Assembly (NCBI GenBank): GCA_029883045.1
Contig: JAOUJU010000110.1
Coordinates: 1 to 6,247 of the forward strand
Reading direction: 5' to 3'
DNA length: 6,247 bases
From: Rhodospirillaceae bacterium
Lineage (GTDB): Bacteria; Pseudomonadota; Alphaproteobacteria; Rhodospirillales; Magnetovibrionaceae
The notes beneath the pieces were generated by a model. That model was not told the origin of the DNA. It was given only the letters and a program-made list of their open reading frames with translations, and made no database searches. Both the position numbers and the translations under genes were made by a program. Shown here in pieces: positions 1 through 6,247 of the stretch; position 1 is the stretch's first letter, and the number at the start of each line of letters is the position of its first letter.

Positions 1-1313
1 AACCCGCGGCCAGATTAGAAGCCGCAATTTATCTGCTGGAAAAAATTTCCACCGAACGTCGCCCGGCCGATGACATTGTGCGCGGCTGGATAAAAGCCAG
101 GCGTTTTATTGGCGGCACCGACAGGCGTAATTTGCGTGAACGCATTTACGGTATTTTGCGCAGGCGCATGCATTTAGATTGGCATATTGAAAACGCTGGC
201 TTTAACCCCACCGTCCGGATGGAAGTAATAGCCGATGTCGTGTTGGTTGACGGCCTTAACCCGGCTGATCTTTTTGACGGTTCCACCCATTCGCCCAAAC
301 CATTAAATAATGACGAACAAGCGCTTGCCCTTAAACTTGTGGGTAAATCATTAGAAGACCCCGCCATGCCGGCCCACGTTTTAGTGGAAATGCCCGAATG
401 GATAACAACAAGCCTTAAATCATTTTATGGCGAGCGTTTCATGGAAGAAACACAAGCCATGAACAAGCCGGCACCAATGGACCTTAGGGTTAATCTAGCC
501 CGGGTCACCCGCGAACAAGCCATGCAATCGCTACGCAAAGATGGTGTCGTAACAAATATTATTGATCTTTCCCCCGCTGGTATCAGGCTAGAAGCGCATA
601 GCGATATTTCCCGAACCAAGGCATTTCGTACTGGCTTGATCGAAGTACAAGATGCTGGCTCACAAGTGCTTTCATTTTTAACCGGCGTCAAAGCCGGAAT
701 GGCAGTGGTTGATTATTGTGCTGGTGCTGGTGGCAAAACCCTAGCCTTGGCTGATCGTTTGGGCCTGCAAGGTGGTGGCAAATCGCGTTTAGTAGCGTGT
801 GATAATAATAATGATCGCTTGGCCCGAATGGACCGCAGATTAGATAGGGCAAAAATATCTAAACTGGTGGAGCGTCACGTCATTGATGATGATAAAAAAT
901 GGGAAAGCGAAAACCATGAAACCTTTGACCGGGTATTGGTTGATGCACCGTGCAGCGGTAGCGGAACATGGCGTCGCCACCCCGAACAAAAAAACCGCGT
1001 TACCGCGGAACTAGTTTTAGAATTAACCGCAACCCAAGACCAAATTTTAGAGCGCGCAGCAAAACTAGTTAAACCGGGCGGAAGATTGGTTTATGCAACG
1101 TGTTCGATGTTGCAACAAGAAAACGAAGACCGGGTCGCAAAATTTCTTGAAGCCCACAAAGATTACAAGGTTATAAATTGGCTTGATGCATGGAATGAAG
1201 CCATGCCCAAAACCCCACCGCCGAAAGCCACAGATGAGCAATTTCTGCGCCTTAGCCCGGCCATGCACGACAGCGACGGGTTTTTTGTTAGCATAATGAC
1301 CAAGGCATCTTGA
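1..1313 (+). CDS. RsmB/NOP-family RNA (cytosine-5) methyltransferase, 5'-partial
   Basis: SAM-dependent enzyme that methylates carbon 5 of cytosine in RNA; family members act on 16S rRNA, and the exact target here is not readable. The frame is open from the window edge (first full codon at 3) to TGA 1311-1313, giving 436 visible residues. Residues 1-130 or so form the helical NusB-like N-terminal region, with PAARLEAAIYLL at 2-13. The catalytic Rossmann domain shows VQDAGSQ (215-221), the SAM-binding loop DYCAGAGGKT (237-246), motif IV DAPCSGSG with Cys317, and motif VI ATCSM with Cys367, the expected nucleophile. A GTG at 78 can be read as a start but would remove about 25 conserved-looking residues. 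Because family proteins usually begin just before the PAARL stretch, the true start is probably only a few codons left of the window. E. coli RsmB is about 430 residues, so the gene looks complete otherwise. Family assignment is firm; orthology to rsmB itself is not. Confidence 0.95.
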   Translation, partial: PAARLEAAIYLLEKISTERRPADDIVRGWIKARRFIGGTDRRNLRERIYGILRRRMHLDWHIENAGFNPTVRMEVIADVVLVDGLNPADLFDGSTHSPKPLNNDEQALALKLVGKSLEDPAMPAHVLVEMPEWITTSLKSFYGERFMEETQAMNKPAPMDLRVNLARVTREQAMQSLRKDGVVTNIIDLSPAGIRLEAHSDISRTKAFRTGLIEVQDAGSQVLSFLTGVKAGMAVVDYCAGAGGKTLALADRLGLQGGGKSRLVACDNNNDRLARMDRRLDRAKISKLVERHVIDDDKKWESENHETFDRVLVDAPCSGSGTWRRHPEQKNRVTAELVLELTATQDQILERAAKLVKPGGRLVYATCSMLQQENEDRVAKFLEAHKDYKVINWLDAWNEAMPKTPPPKATDEQFLRLSPAMHDSDGFFVSIMTKAS

Positions 1314-1338
1314 CTGGCACCGTAGCTGCGCGCAAAGT
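1309..1338 (+). promoter_or_regulatory. Candidate sigma-70-type promoter for the thiC unit
   Basis: CTTGACT at 1309-1315 resembles a housekeeping -35 element (TTGACT at 1310-1315) and overlaps the TGA stop of the methyltransferase gene. Seventeen bases later, CAAAGT at 1333-1338 is a poor -10 match (3 of 6 to TATAAT). A start about seven bases downstream would fall at 1345, the first base of the riboswitch P1 stem, which is why I list it. The -10 is weak, so transcription may instead come from inside or upstream of the methyltransferase gene. Confidence 0.3.
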
Positions 1339-1344
1339 TCACCT

Positions 1345-1427
1345 GTTCCGAGGGGCGGCGGGTGATTACCCGCCTGAGATGAACCCTTCGAACCTGATCC
1401 GGGTTGTGCCGGCGTAGGGACTGGAAC
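1345..1427 (+). ncRNA. TPP riboswitch aptamer (THI element)
   Basis: Thiamine-pyrophosphate-sensing aptamer in the thiC leader. P1 is GTTCC (1345-1349) paired with GGAAC (1423-1427). P2 pairs GGG within 1352-1355 with CCC at 1384-1386. P3 is a strong hairpin, GGCGGGT (1357-1363) with ACCCGCC (1368-1374), loop GATT. The conserved pyrimidine-sensing CTGAGA lies at 1374-1379. The second arm has GAACCTGATC (1390-1399), with AACC (1391-1394) able to pair with GGTT (1402-1405), then the pyrophosphate-side GCCGGCGTAGGGA (1408-1420). All the THI-box landmarks are present in order and the next gene is thiC. Ligand binding should reduce thiC expression. Assignment is nearly certain. Confidence 0.98.
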
Positions 1428-1456
1428 CGGGGATAAAAATAACCCCCTTTCCCACA

Positions 1457-1500
1457 CCTGCTTGGCGCACCTTTAATAAGTTTTAAGCAGGAGTGCGCCA
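1457..1500 (+). promoter_or_regulatory. Expression platform: RBS/start-codon sequestering inverted repeats of thiC
   Basis: Two perfect complementary pairs lie between the aptamer and thiC. CCTGCTT (1457-1463) can pair with AAGCAGG (1485-1491), covering part of the Shine-Dalgarno AGGAG (1489-1493). TGGCGCAC (1463-1470) can pair with GTGCGCCA (1493-1500), covering the spacer, the last SD base and the A of the ATG. The pairs interleave and share base 1463, so they are probably mutually exclusive folds. Either would hinder ribosome binding. No GC-rich hairpin followed by a U-run is seen, so control is more likely translational than by termination. The pairings are visible; the mechanism and its coupling to the aptamer are inferred. 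Confidence 0.6.
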
Positions 1501-3317
1501 TGTCGCCCAAAGATAGCCCCCAATTTTTTGTCACCTCTGGGCCGATACCAGGTTCGGGCAAAACCTTTATCCAAAGCATGGAAAATCCAGACGTTAAAGT
1601 CGCCATGCGCGAAATAAAGCTAGAGGGCGGCGAAGACCCATTGGTGGTTTATGATTGTTCTGGCCCATATACCGATGGTGGCACAAAAATAAATATCGAA
1701 GCAGGGCTTAAACCCCTGCGCCGGGCATGGATTGACGCACGTGGTGACAGCGAAAGCTATGATGGGCGCATTGTTAAGCCTGAAGACAACGGCCTTAAGC
1801 CGGGCGAAGAATCATCCGTCACGCCGTTTCCCGCCAAAACCAATCGCCCCCTGCGAGCCAAAGATGGCCCGGTCAGCCAATTAGCCTACGCCAAGCGTGG
1901 CATCATTACAGCTGAAATGCAGTATGTTGCCATTCGAGAAAACGAAGGGCGCAAAACAGCGGCTACAGGCCCGCGTGATGGCGAAGATTTTGGTGCATCA
2001 ATCCCTGACTATGTAACACCTGAATTCGTGCGCTCAGAAATTGCCCGTGGCCGTGCGGTAATGCCGACCAACATCAATCACCCTGAATCAGAACCGATGA
2101 TTATTGGGCGTAATTTTCTTACTAAAATAAATGCCAATATTGGCAATTCCGCTATTACGTCATCGGTGGCCGAAGAAGTAGATAAAATGGTTTGGTCAAT
2201 CCGTTGGGGGGCCGACACGGTGATGGATCTTTCCACCGGAACAGACATTCACAACATTCGTGAATGGATTATCAGAAACAGCCCCGTTCCCATCGGCACC
2301 GTGCCAATTTACCAAGCATTGGAAAAAGTAAACGGTGTTGCCGAAGACCTTTCATGGGAAGTTTTCAAAGACACCCTTATTGAACAGGCCGAACAAGGGG
2401 TTGATTATTGGACCATTCACGCCGGTGTGCGCTTGGCCCATATTCCATTAACCGCAAACCGCACCACCGGAATTGTTTCGCGTGGTGGTTCAATTTTGGC
2501 AAAATGGTGTTTGACCTATCACAAGGAAAATTTCCTTTATGACCATTTCGCCGAAATATGCGATATCTGTGCGCAATATGATGTTGCCCTTAGTTTGGGT
2601 GATGGCCTGCGCCCCGGTTCAATTGCTGATGCCAATGACGAGGCCCAATTTGCCGAGCTTGATACCCTTGGCGAACTGCAAAAAATTGCCTTTTCCAAAG
2701 ATGTGCAAACATTTATCGAAGGCCCGGGTCACGTTCCCATGCACAAAATAAAAGTAAACATGGAGCGCCAACTTGAAGCCTGTGGCGAAGCACCATTTTA
2801 TACATTGGGCCCGCTGGTAACCGACATTGCGCCCGGTTATGACCATATAACATCAGCCATCGGGGCGGCGATGATTGGCTGGTACGGTTGTGCGATGCTT
2901 TGCTATGTAACCCCAAAGGAACACCTTGGCCTGCCCGGACGCGATGATGTAAAAGTAGGCGTCGTTACCTATAAATTGGCGGCACATGCGGCTGATTTAG
3001 CCAAAGGGCATCCCGGGGCAATTATTCGCGATAACGCCATGAGCAAGGCTCGGTTTGATTTTCGCTGGCGTGATCAATTTCACATTGGCCTAGACCCGGA
3101 CACAGCCCTTAAATACCACGATGAAACCCTGCCTGCCGAAGGTGCAAAAAAAGCACATTTTTGTTCCATGTGTGGGCCAAAATTCTGCTCCATGAAAATA
3201 AGTCAGGACATCCGTAAAGATGCCAAAGACAAAGCCATGGCCGGAATGGAAGAAATGAGCGAAAAGTTCCGTGAAAGCGGCGGCGAAATTTATACCAAAA
3301 CCGATGCGGCCGAATAA
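1500..3317 (+). CDS. thiC: Phosphomethylpyrimidine synthase ThiC
   Basis: Makes 4-amino-5-hydroxymethyl-2-methylpyrimidine phosphate (HMP-P) from 5-aminoimidazole ribotide in the pyrimidine branch of thiamine synthesis, using SAM and a [4Fe-4S] cluster in the cytosol. The protein has 605 residues, full length for the family. An N-terminal ThiC-associated region (VTSGPIPGSGKTFIQ near residues 11-25) precedes the TIM-barrel core with RAVMPTNINHPESEP, IGRNFLTKINANIGNSA, TIHAGVRL, TTGIVSRGGS and LSLGDGLRPGS. Likely metal-ligand histidines are His411 in EGPGHVPMH and His449 in GYDHITSAIG. The C-terminal cluster motif CxxCxxxxC is intact at Cys555, Cys558 and Cys563, as in non-canonical radical-SAM ThiC. 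Start ATG 1500 follows AGGAG at 1489-1493 with a six-base gap. The upstream TPP riboswitch indicates repression by thiamine pyrophosphate. The TSUP gene follows after 26 bases. No key residue appears missing. Confidence 0.99.
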   Translation: MSPKDSPQFFVTSGPIPGSGKTFIQSMENPDVKVAMREIKLEGGEDPLVVYDCSGPYTDGGTKINIEAGLKPLRRAWIDARGDSESYDGRIVKPEDNGLKPGEESSVTPFPAKTNRPLRAKDGPVSQLAYAKRGIITAEMQYVAIRENEGRKTAATGPRDGEDFGASIPDYVTPEFVRSEIARGRAVMPTNINHPESEPMIIGRNFLTKINANIGNSAITSSVAEEVDKMVWSIRWGADTVMDLSTGTDIHNIREWIIRNSPVPIGTVPIYQALEKVNGVAEDLSWEVFKDTLIEQAEQGVDYWTIHAGVRLAHIPLTANRTTGIVSRGGSILAKWCLTYHKENFLYDHFAEICDICAQYDVALSLGDGLRPGSIADANDEAQFAELDTLGELQKIAFSKDVQTFIEGPGHVPMHKIKVNMERQLEACGEAPFYTLGPLVTDIAPGYDHITSAIGAAMIGWYGCAMLCYVTPKEHLGLPGRDDVKVGVVTYKLAAHAADLAKGHPGAIIRDNAMSKARFDFRWRDQFHIGLDPDTALKYHDETLPAEGAKKAHFCSMCGPKFCSMKISQDIRKDAKDKAMAGMEEMSEKFRESGGEIYTKTDAAE

Positions 3318-3329
3318 CAACCTACATTT

Positions 3330-3333
3330 AAGG
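3330..3333 (+). promoter_or_regulatory. Ribosome-binding site of the TSUP gene
   Basis: AAGG at 3330-3333 is ten bases before ATG 3344 and nineteen before the next in-frame ATG at 3353, which favours 3344 as the start. It is a weak, rather distant SD, and it lies in the 26-base gap after thiC. Confidence 0.5.
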
Positions 3334-3343
3334 TAACAATTGC

Positions 3344-4141
3344 ATGGAAGCAATGTCGGGCGAAGTTTTAGCTTTGCTATTTTTTGCCGGTCTTGTAGGT
3401 GGCTTTGTTGATTCAATTGCCGGCGGTGGTGGGCTTATTACAGTACCATTGCTGTTGGCAACAGGCATGGCACCGGTTAATGCCCTTGCCACCAACAAAG
3501 CATCCGCCATGTTTGGATCATTTACCGCAAGCTATACCTACGCGCGAAAAGGTCATGTAAACCTTGGGGAAATGAAATTCGCCATAGGCTTTACCTTCAT
3601 AGGTTCTGCCATGGGTACATTGTTGGTGCAAACTCTGGATGGTCGCGTGATGATGGCGGTTATTCCGTTTTTGCTTATTGCTACTTCGCTTTATTTTGCA
3701 TTCGGCCCACGCCTTAGCGACATAGACCGCCATCACATTATGGAACGAACCCCCTTTTATGCCCTGTTTGGTATTTCAATCGGTTTTTATGATGGATTTT
3801 TTGGCCCGGGGACCGGATCTTTATGGGCGCTGGCTTTCGTTGCTGTGCTGGGATTTGGCATGTTAAAAGCCACCGCCCACACCAAAGTGGTTAATTTTAC
3901 ATCCAATTTTGCATCGTTTTTATTTTTTGCATTTGCCGGACACGTTTTGTGGTTACCCGCAGCGGTCATGGCGCTGGGTCAGCTTTTTGGTGCCCGCATT
4001 GGTGCCAACACCGCCATTAAACATGGGTCCAACATTATTCGCCCACTATTGGTAATGGTATCGTTGATTATTACGACTAAGCTTATATATGACGATCCAG
4101 AAAATATTATTCATATGTGGATTATAAAAATCATTGGATAG
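3344..4141 (+). CDS. TSUP-family (TauE/SafE, YfcA-like) membrane transporter
   Basis: Integral inner-membrane protein of 265 residues, typical family length, resembling E. coli YfcA throughout. Characterised TSUP members move small organic or sulfur-containing anions such as sulfite or sulfonates; the substrate here cannot be read. Hydrophobic segments lie at about 7-23, 31-41, 78-98, 102-121, 138-172 (probably two), 188-215 and 232-249. The two signature loops of the duplicated fold are present: VDSIAGGGGLIT (22-33) in the first half and FYDGFFGPGTGS (148-159) in the second. Further family hallmarks are NALATNKASA (46-55), KATAHTKVVN (175-184) and GQLFGARIGA (212-221). The gene starts 26 bases after thiC on the same strand with no visible terminator or promoter between, so it is probably cotranscribed from the TPP-controlled leader. 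A thiamine-related role, such as moving a precursor or a sulfur compound, is only a guess from position. Confidence 0.93.
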   Translation: MEAMSGEVLALLFFAGLVGGFVDSIAGGGGLITVPLLLATGMAPVNALATNKASAMFGSFTASYTYARKGHVNLGEMKFAIGFTFIGSAMGTLLVQTLDGRVMMAVIPFLLIATSLYFAFGPRLSDIDRHHIMERTPFYALFGISIGFYDGFFGPGTGSLWALAFVAVLGFGMLKATAHTKVVNFTSNFASFLFFAFAGHVLWLPAAVMALGQLFGARIGANTAIKHGSNIIRPLLVMVSLIITTKLIYDDPENIIHMWIIKIIG

Positions 4142-4152
4142 CACAATCCAAT
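4133..4152. terminator. Weak bidirectional hairpin between convergent genes (possible terminator)
   Basis: ATTGGAT (4133-4139) and ATCCAAT (4146-4152) form a perfect 7-bp stem with a 6-base loop, spanning the TSUP stop codon (4139-4141). On the plus strand a T-rich stretch (4160-4170) begins seven bases later; on the minus strand the stem is followed, after a G, by ATTTTTA. The stem is AT-rich and the T-runs are imperfect or displaced, so it is a poor intrinsic terminator by sequence. Its place at the junction of two converging genes is the main argument for it. Confidence 0.3.
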
Positions 4153-4168
4153 AACGGCGTTTTATATT

Positions 4169-6247
4169 TTATTTAATAATATTATCAAGCAAATCAATTA
4201 ATTCAGGAATTTTTATCGGTTTGGCTAGGTATGCAGCAAACCCTGCGCCTTCTGCCTTTTTTACCTCGTGCGACATTGCGGCAGCAGTAATTGCAATAAC
4301 CGGAATATTTTTTGTTTTTTCCATTTGCTTTAATTTGGCTGTAGCTTCTATTCCGTTCATCCCAGGAAGATTTATATCCATCAAAATTATATCTGGGGTT
4401 TTGCTAACAGCAATGTCAATTCCATCTTCAGCATTTCCAGCCAAGATTAGTTGAATATTGGGAATTCTTTCTAAAACCTTTTCTATCAGCATCTGGTTGG
4501 CGGGGTTATCCTCGACATAAAGAATTGTAATGCTTGAATTGTTTGAACCGATACTTCTATTAAGTACATTAGTATGGTTTTGTTGAATTTCCTCATTGGC
4601 GGGTTTTATTAAATTGTCTTCTGCCAATGGCAATTCAATCCAAAATGTTGTTCCTTTTCCTTCTTCACTGCTAAAGCCAATATCACCATCCATCATGTGC
4701 AAAAGCTCGCGGGTAATGACCAAGCCTATTCCCGTTCCTTCTATTTCAGATGCTTCATGACCAAGCCGGTTAAAAGGCTCAAACACTTTTCTTTGCTGTT
4801 CTTTTGGGATTCCGAGGCCAGTATCTGAAACCGAAATATACATTTTTTTATTATTAGTTATTTTTGCAATAACCGATATTGTACCGCCTGCGCGGTTATA
4901 TTTTACAGCATTGGAAAGAAGGTTAAGCAACACCTGTTTGACACTAACCCTGTCGCCCATAATAACGGCATCTGGAATTTTGTCTGGGCTAGAATCAATT
5001 TTGATATCACGTTTTTTTGCCATTGATAAAACCATATCAATACATTCACCAACTAAATCGCGCATTGGTACTGGCTCAATACTAATAGACATATTTCCGG
5101 CTTCTATTTTTGCCAGTTCAAGAACCTGATCGATCAAATCCAAAAGGTGATGACCGCTTCTCATTACCTGATTGGTGCTTTCTGTTTGTTTGTCGGTAAG
5201 TGGTGTCGTGGGATCCAATTGCAGCAATTGGGTAAAACCAAGAATACCGTTTAACGGGGTTCTTAATTCGTGGCTCATGGATGAAAGGAATTGTGATTTT
5301 GCTTTATTGGCATTTTCCGCTTCTTCCTTTGCCGCAAGCAGTTTTTGCTGGGTAATTTTGCGTTCAGTAACATCTTCACCGCTGCCACGGTAGCCACGAA
5401 AATTTCCAAATTCATCGAAAATTGGAACGGCACTTACCGAAATGGTTACCGCTGATCCGCCAAATTGAGGAAGAATTTCATATTCAAAATTACGAAACGG
5501 GCGATGATTATCAAGATCAGCAAAATGTTTGTTCCATTTTTCCGGATCAGCCTTTATGTGTGCGGGGTCAGCAAGTTCGCGCCTGGTTTTTCCTAAAACT
5601 AGGCTTGCGGGATGTCCGGTAACGTTTTCAAAACGATCAGAAAGATAGCTAACCCGCAATTGTTCATCCATTTCCCAGAACCAATCCGAGGTTGATTCGG
5701 CAAAGCCACGAAAGCGGGCTTCACTTTGGGCCAACGCCACACTAATTTCATGTTCTTGGGTAATGTCGTGAATCGTGCCGGACATACTAAGCGGTGTTCC
5801 ATTTTCGTCATATTTGACTTCGCCCAGACTTTCAACAAATTTTATTCTTCCATCACCCATCAATAACCTGATTTTCAAATCCAAAGATTCACCAGTATCG
5901 ATGGCGTGCTTTATTGCTTCGTTTGCTCTTTCAACATCATCGGGGTGTATTCTTTCAATAAATAAATCAAAATTTACTGCAACCGAATGTGGTTCCAATT
6001 CCCATATTCTGTAATGTTCATCTGACCACACCAATTCACCAGTTACTATGTCCCATTCATAACTGCCGAAATGGGCGATACGCTGTGCATTAGCAAGGTT
6101 AGCTGCGTTGTGATTTGCTTTCTCTTCTGCTTCCTTGCGTTCGGAAATATCACGTGCGGCGGCAATATATAAATCACTTCCTTCGGAGCTAAGTATGGCA
6201 ATGCTAACCTCTACCGGAAATGTGGATCCGCTTTTGCGTCTATGTCT
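4169..6247 (-). CDS. PAS-domain hybrid sensor histidine kinase with C-terminal receiver, 5'-partial
   Basis: Two-component sensor kinase; the signal is unknown. The frame is open from the right edge (first codon 6247-6245) to TAA 4171-4169, giving 692 visible residues. In order: the end of a PAS domain (RRKSGSTFPVEV at 3-14, then ARDISERKEAEE at 31-42); a second PAS (about 51-163, with ERIHPDDVERANEAI and IHDIT); a third PAS (about 178-297, ending GEDVTERK); a short coiled linker; HisKA with phospho-acceptor His326 in SHELRTPLNG; HATPase with N-box Asn446, DTGLG (475-479) and GTGIG (504-508); a polar linker near 545-570; and a receiver with acidic pair Glu579-Asp580, phospho-acceptor Asp624 in LMDINLPG, Thr654 and Lys676. 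All catalytic residues are intact. A TTG at 6034 is not the start, because PAS sequence continues upstream. No transmembrane segment is visible, but the N-terminus is missing. No HPt domain follows the receiver, so a separate phosphotransfer partner is expected. It ends 27 bases from the convergent TSUP gene and looks AT-richer than thiC. Confidence 0.95.
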   Translation of the reverse strand, partial: RHRRKSGSTFPVEVSIAILSSEGSDLYIAAARDISERKEAEEKANHNAANLANAQRIAHFGSYEWDIVTGELVWSDEHYRIWELEPHSVAVNFDLFIERIHPDDVERANEAIKHAIDTGESLDLKIRLLMGDGRIKFVESLGEVKYDENGTPLSMSGTIHDITQEHEISVALAQSEARFRGFAESTSDWFWEMDEQLRVSYLSDRFENVTGHPASLVLGKTRRELADPAHIKADPEKWNKHFADLDNHRPFRNFEYEILPQFGGSAVTISVSAVPIFDEFGNFRGYRGSGEDVTERKITQQKLLAAKEEAENANKAKSQFLSSMSHELRTPLNGILGFTQLLQLDPTTPLTDKQTESTNQVMRSGHHLLDLIDQVLELAKIEAGNMSISIEPVPMRDLVGECIDMVLSMAKKRDIKIDSSPDKIPDAVIMGDRVSVKQVLLNLLSNAVKYNRAGGTISVIAKITNNKKMYISVSDTGLGIPKEQQRKVFEPFNRLGHEASEIEGTGIGLVITRELLHMMDGDIGFSSEEGKGTTFWIELPLAEDNLIKPANEEIQQNHTNVLNRSIGSNNSSITILYVEDNPANQMLIEKVLERIPNIQLILAGNAEDGIDIAVSKTPDIILMDINLPGMNGIEATAKLKQMEKTKNIPVIAITAAAMSHEVKKAEGAGFAAYLAKPIKIPELIDLLDNIIK

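Noticed and set aside
78..1313. Methyltransferase starting at GTG 78
   Set aside because: The upstream in-frame codons encode a conserved family N-terminus and remain open to the window edge.
1379..1417. Small leader ORF (ATG at 1379, 12 codons, TAG at 1415) inside the riboswitch
   Set aside because: It lies wholly within conserved aptamer bases, has no Shine-Dalgarno, and its sequence is explained by the RNA structure.
1429..1447. GGGG (1429-1432) with CCCC in 1443-1447 as an intrinsic terminator after the aptamer
   Set aside because: Only a 4-bp stem with a loop of 10 or more bases, followed by just TTT and then more C. It is not a credible terminator.
1457..1500. Classical H-type pseudoknot at the thiC start
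   Set aside because: The pairs cross as a pseudoknot would, but the connecting loops are 0 and 1 base on the sides that must span 7-8 bp stems, with 14 bases where few are needed. Alternative hairpins are the more plausible reading.
1065..1606. Minus-strand open frames of about 130 and 147 codons across the methyltransferase end, the leader and the thiC start
   Set aside because: They are antisense to two well-supported genes and a riboswitch, show no recognisable domain, and have low-complexity, Cys/Arg/Pro-rich shadow composition.
4169..6034. Mobile-element origin of the AT-richer kinase gene
   Set aside because: No terminal repeats, integrase, tRNA or target-site duplication is visible. 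The composition shift is mild and judged only by eye.

Overview
The window looks like ordinary chromosomal DNA of an alphaproteobacterium of moderate GC content. The clues are the style of the RsmB/NOP methyltransferase N-terminus (PAARLEAAIYLL, then RPADDIV), a long-form ThiC with the N-terminal associated domain, and the architecture of the PAS hybrid kinase. This placement is inferred from protein style only. I see no mobile element, phage gene, CRISPR array, tRNA or rRNA.

Layout. (1) Positions 1-1313, plus strand: an RsmB/NOP-family RNA cytosine-5 methyltransferase, open at the left edge and probably missing only a few N-terminal residues. (2) Positions 1314-1499: a 186-nt leader holding a clear TPP riboswitch (1345-1427), followed by two complementary pairs around the ribosome-binding site and start codon of the next gene. 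A weak promoter candidate overlaps the methyltransferase stop codon. (3) Positions 1500-3317: thiC, HMP-phosphate synthase of thiamine biosynthesis. (4) Positions 3344-4141: a TSUP (TauE/SafE, YfcA-like) membrane protein, 26 nt after thiC and probably cotranscribed with it. (5) Positions 6247-4169, minus strand: a hybrid sensor histidine kinase running convergently towards the transporter and cut by the right edge. It shows a partial PAS, two more PAS domains, HisKA, HATPase and a receiver.

How they work together. The riboswitch, thiC and TSUP gene form a thiamine-responsive unit: thiamine pyrophosphate bound by the leader should lower ThiC synthesis, most likely by hiding the Shine-Dalgarno and AUG, since no terminator hairpin with a U-run is visible. 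The TSUP gene may share control at the transcript level, but its substrate is unknown. The methyltransferase and kinase have no evident functional link to thiamine.

Nothing here amounts to a new system. The points most worth checking are the overlapping sequestration hairpins at the thiC start, the TSUP transporter in a TPP-controlled unit, and two edge genes whose apparent internal starts (GTG at 78, TTG at 6034) are not the true ones.
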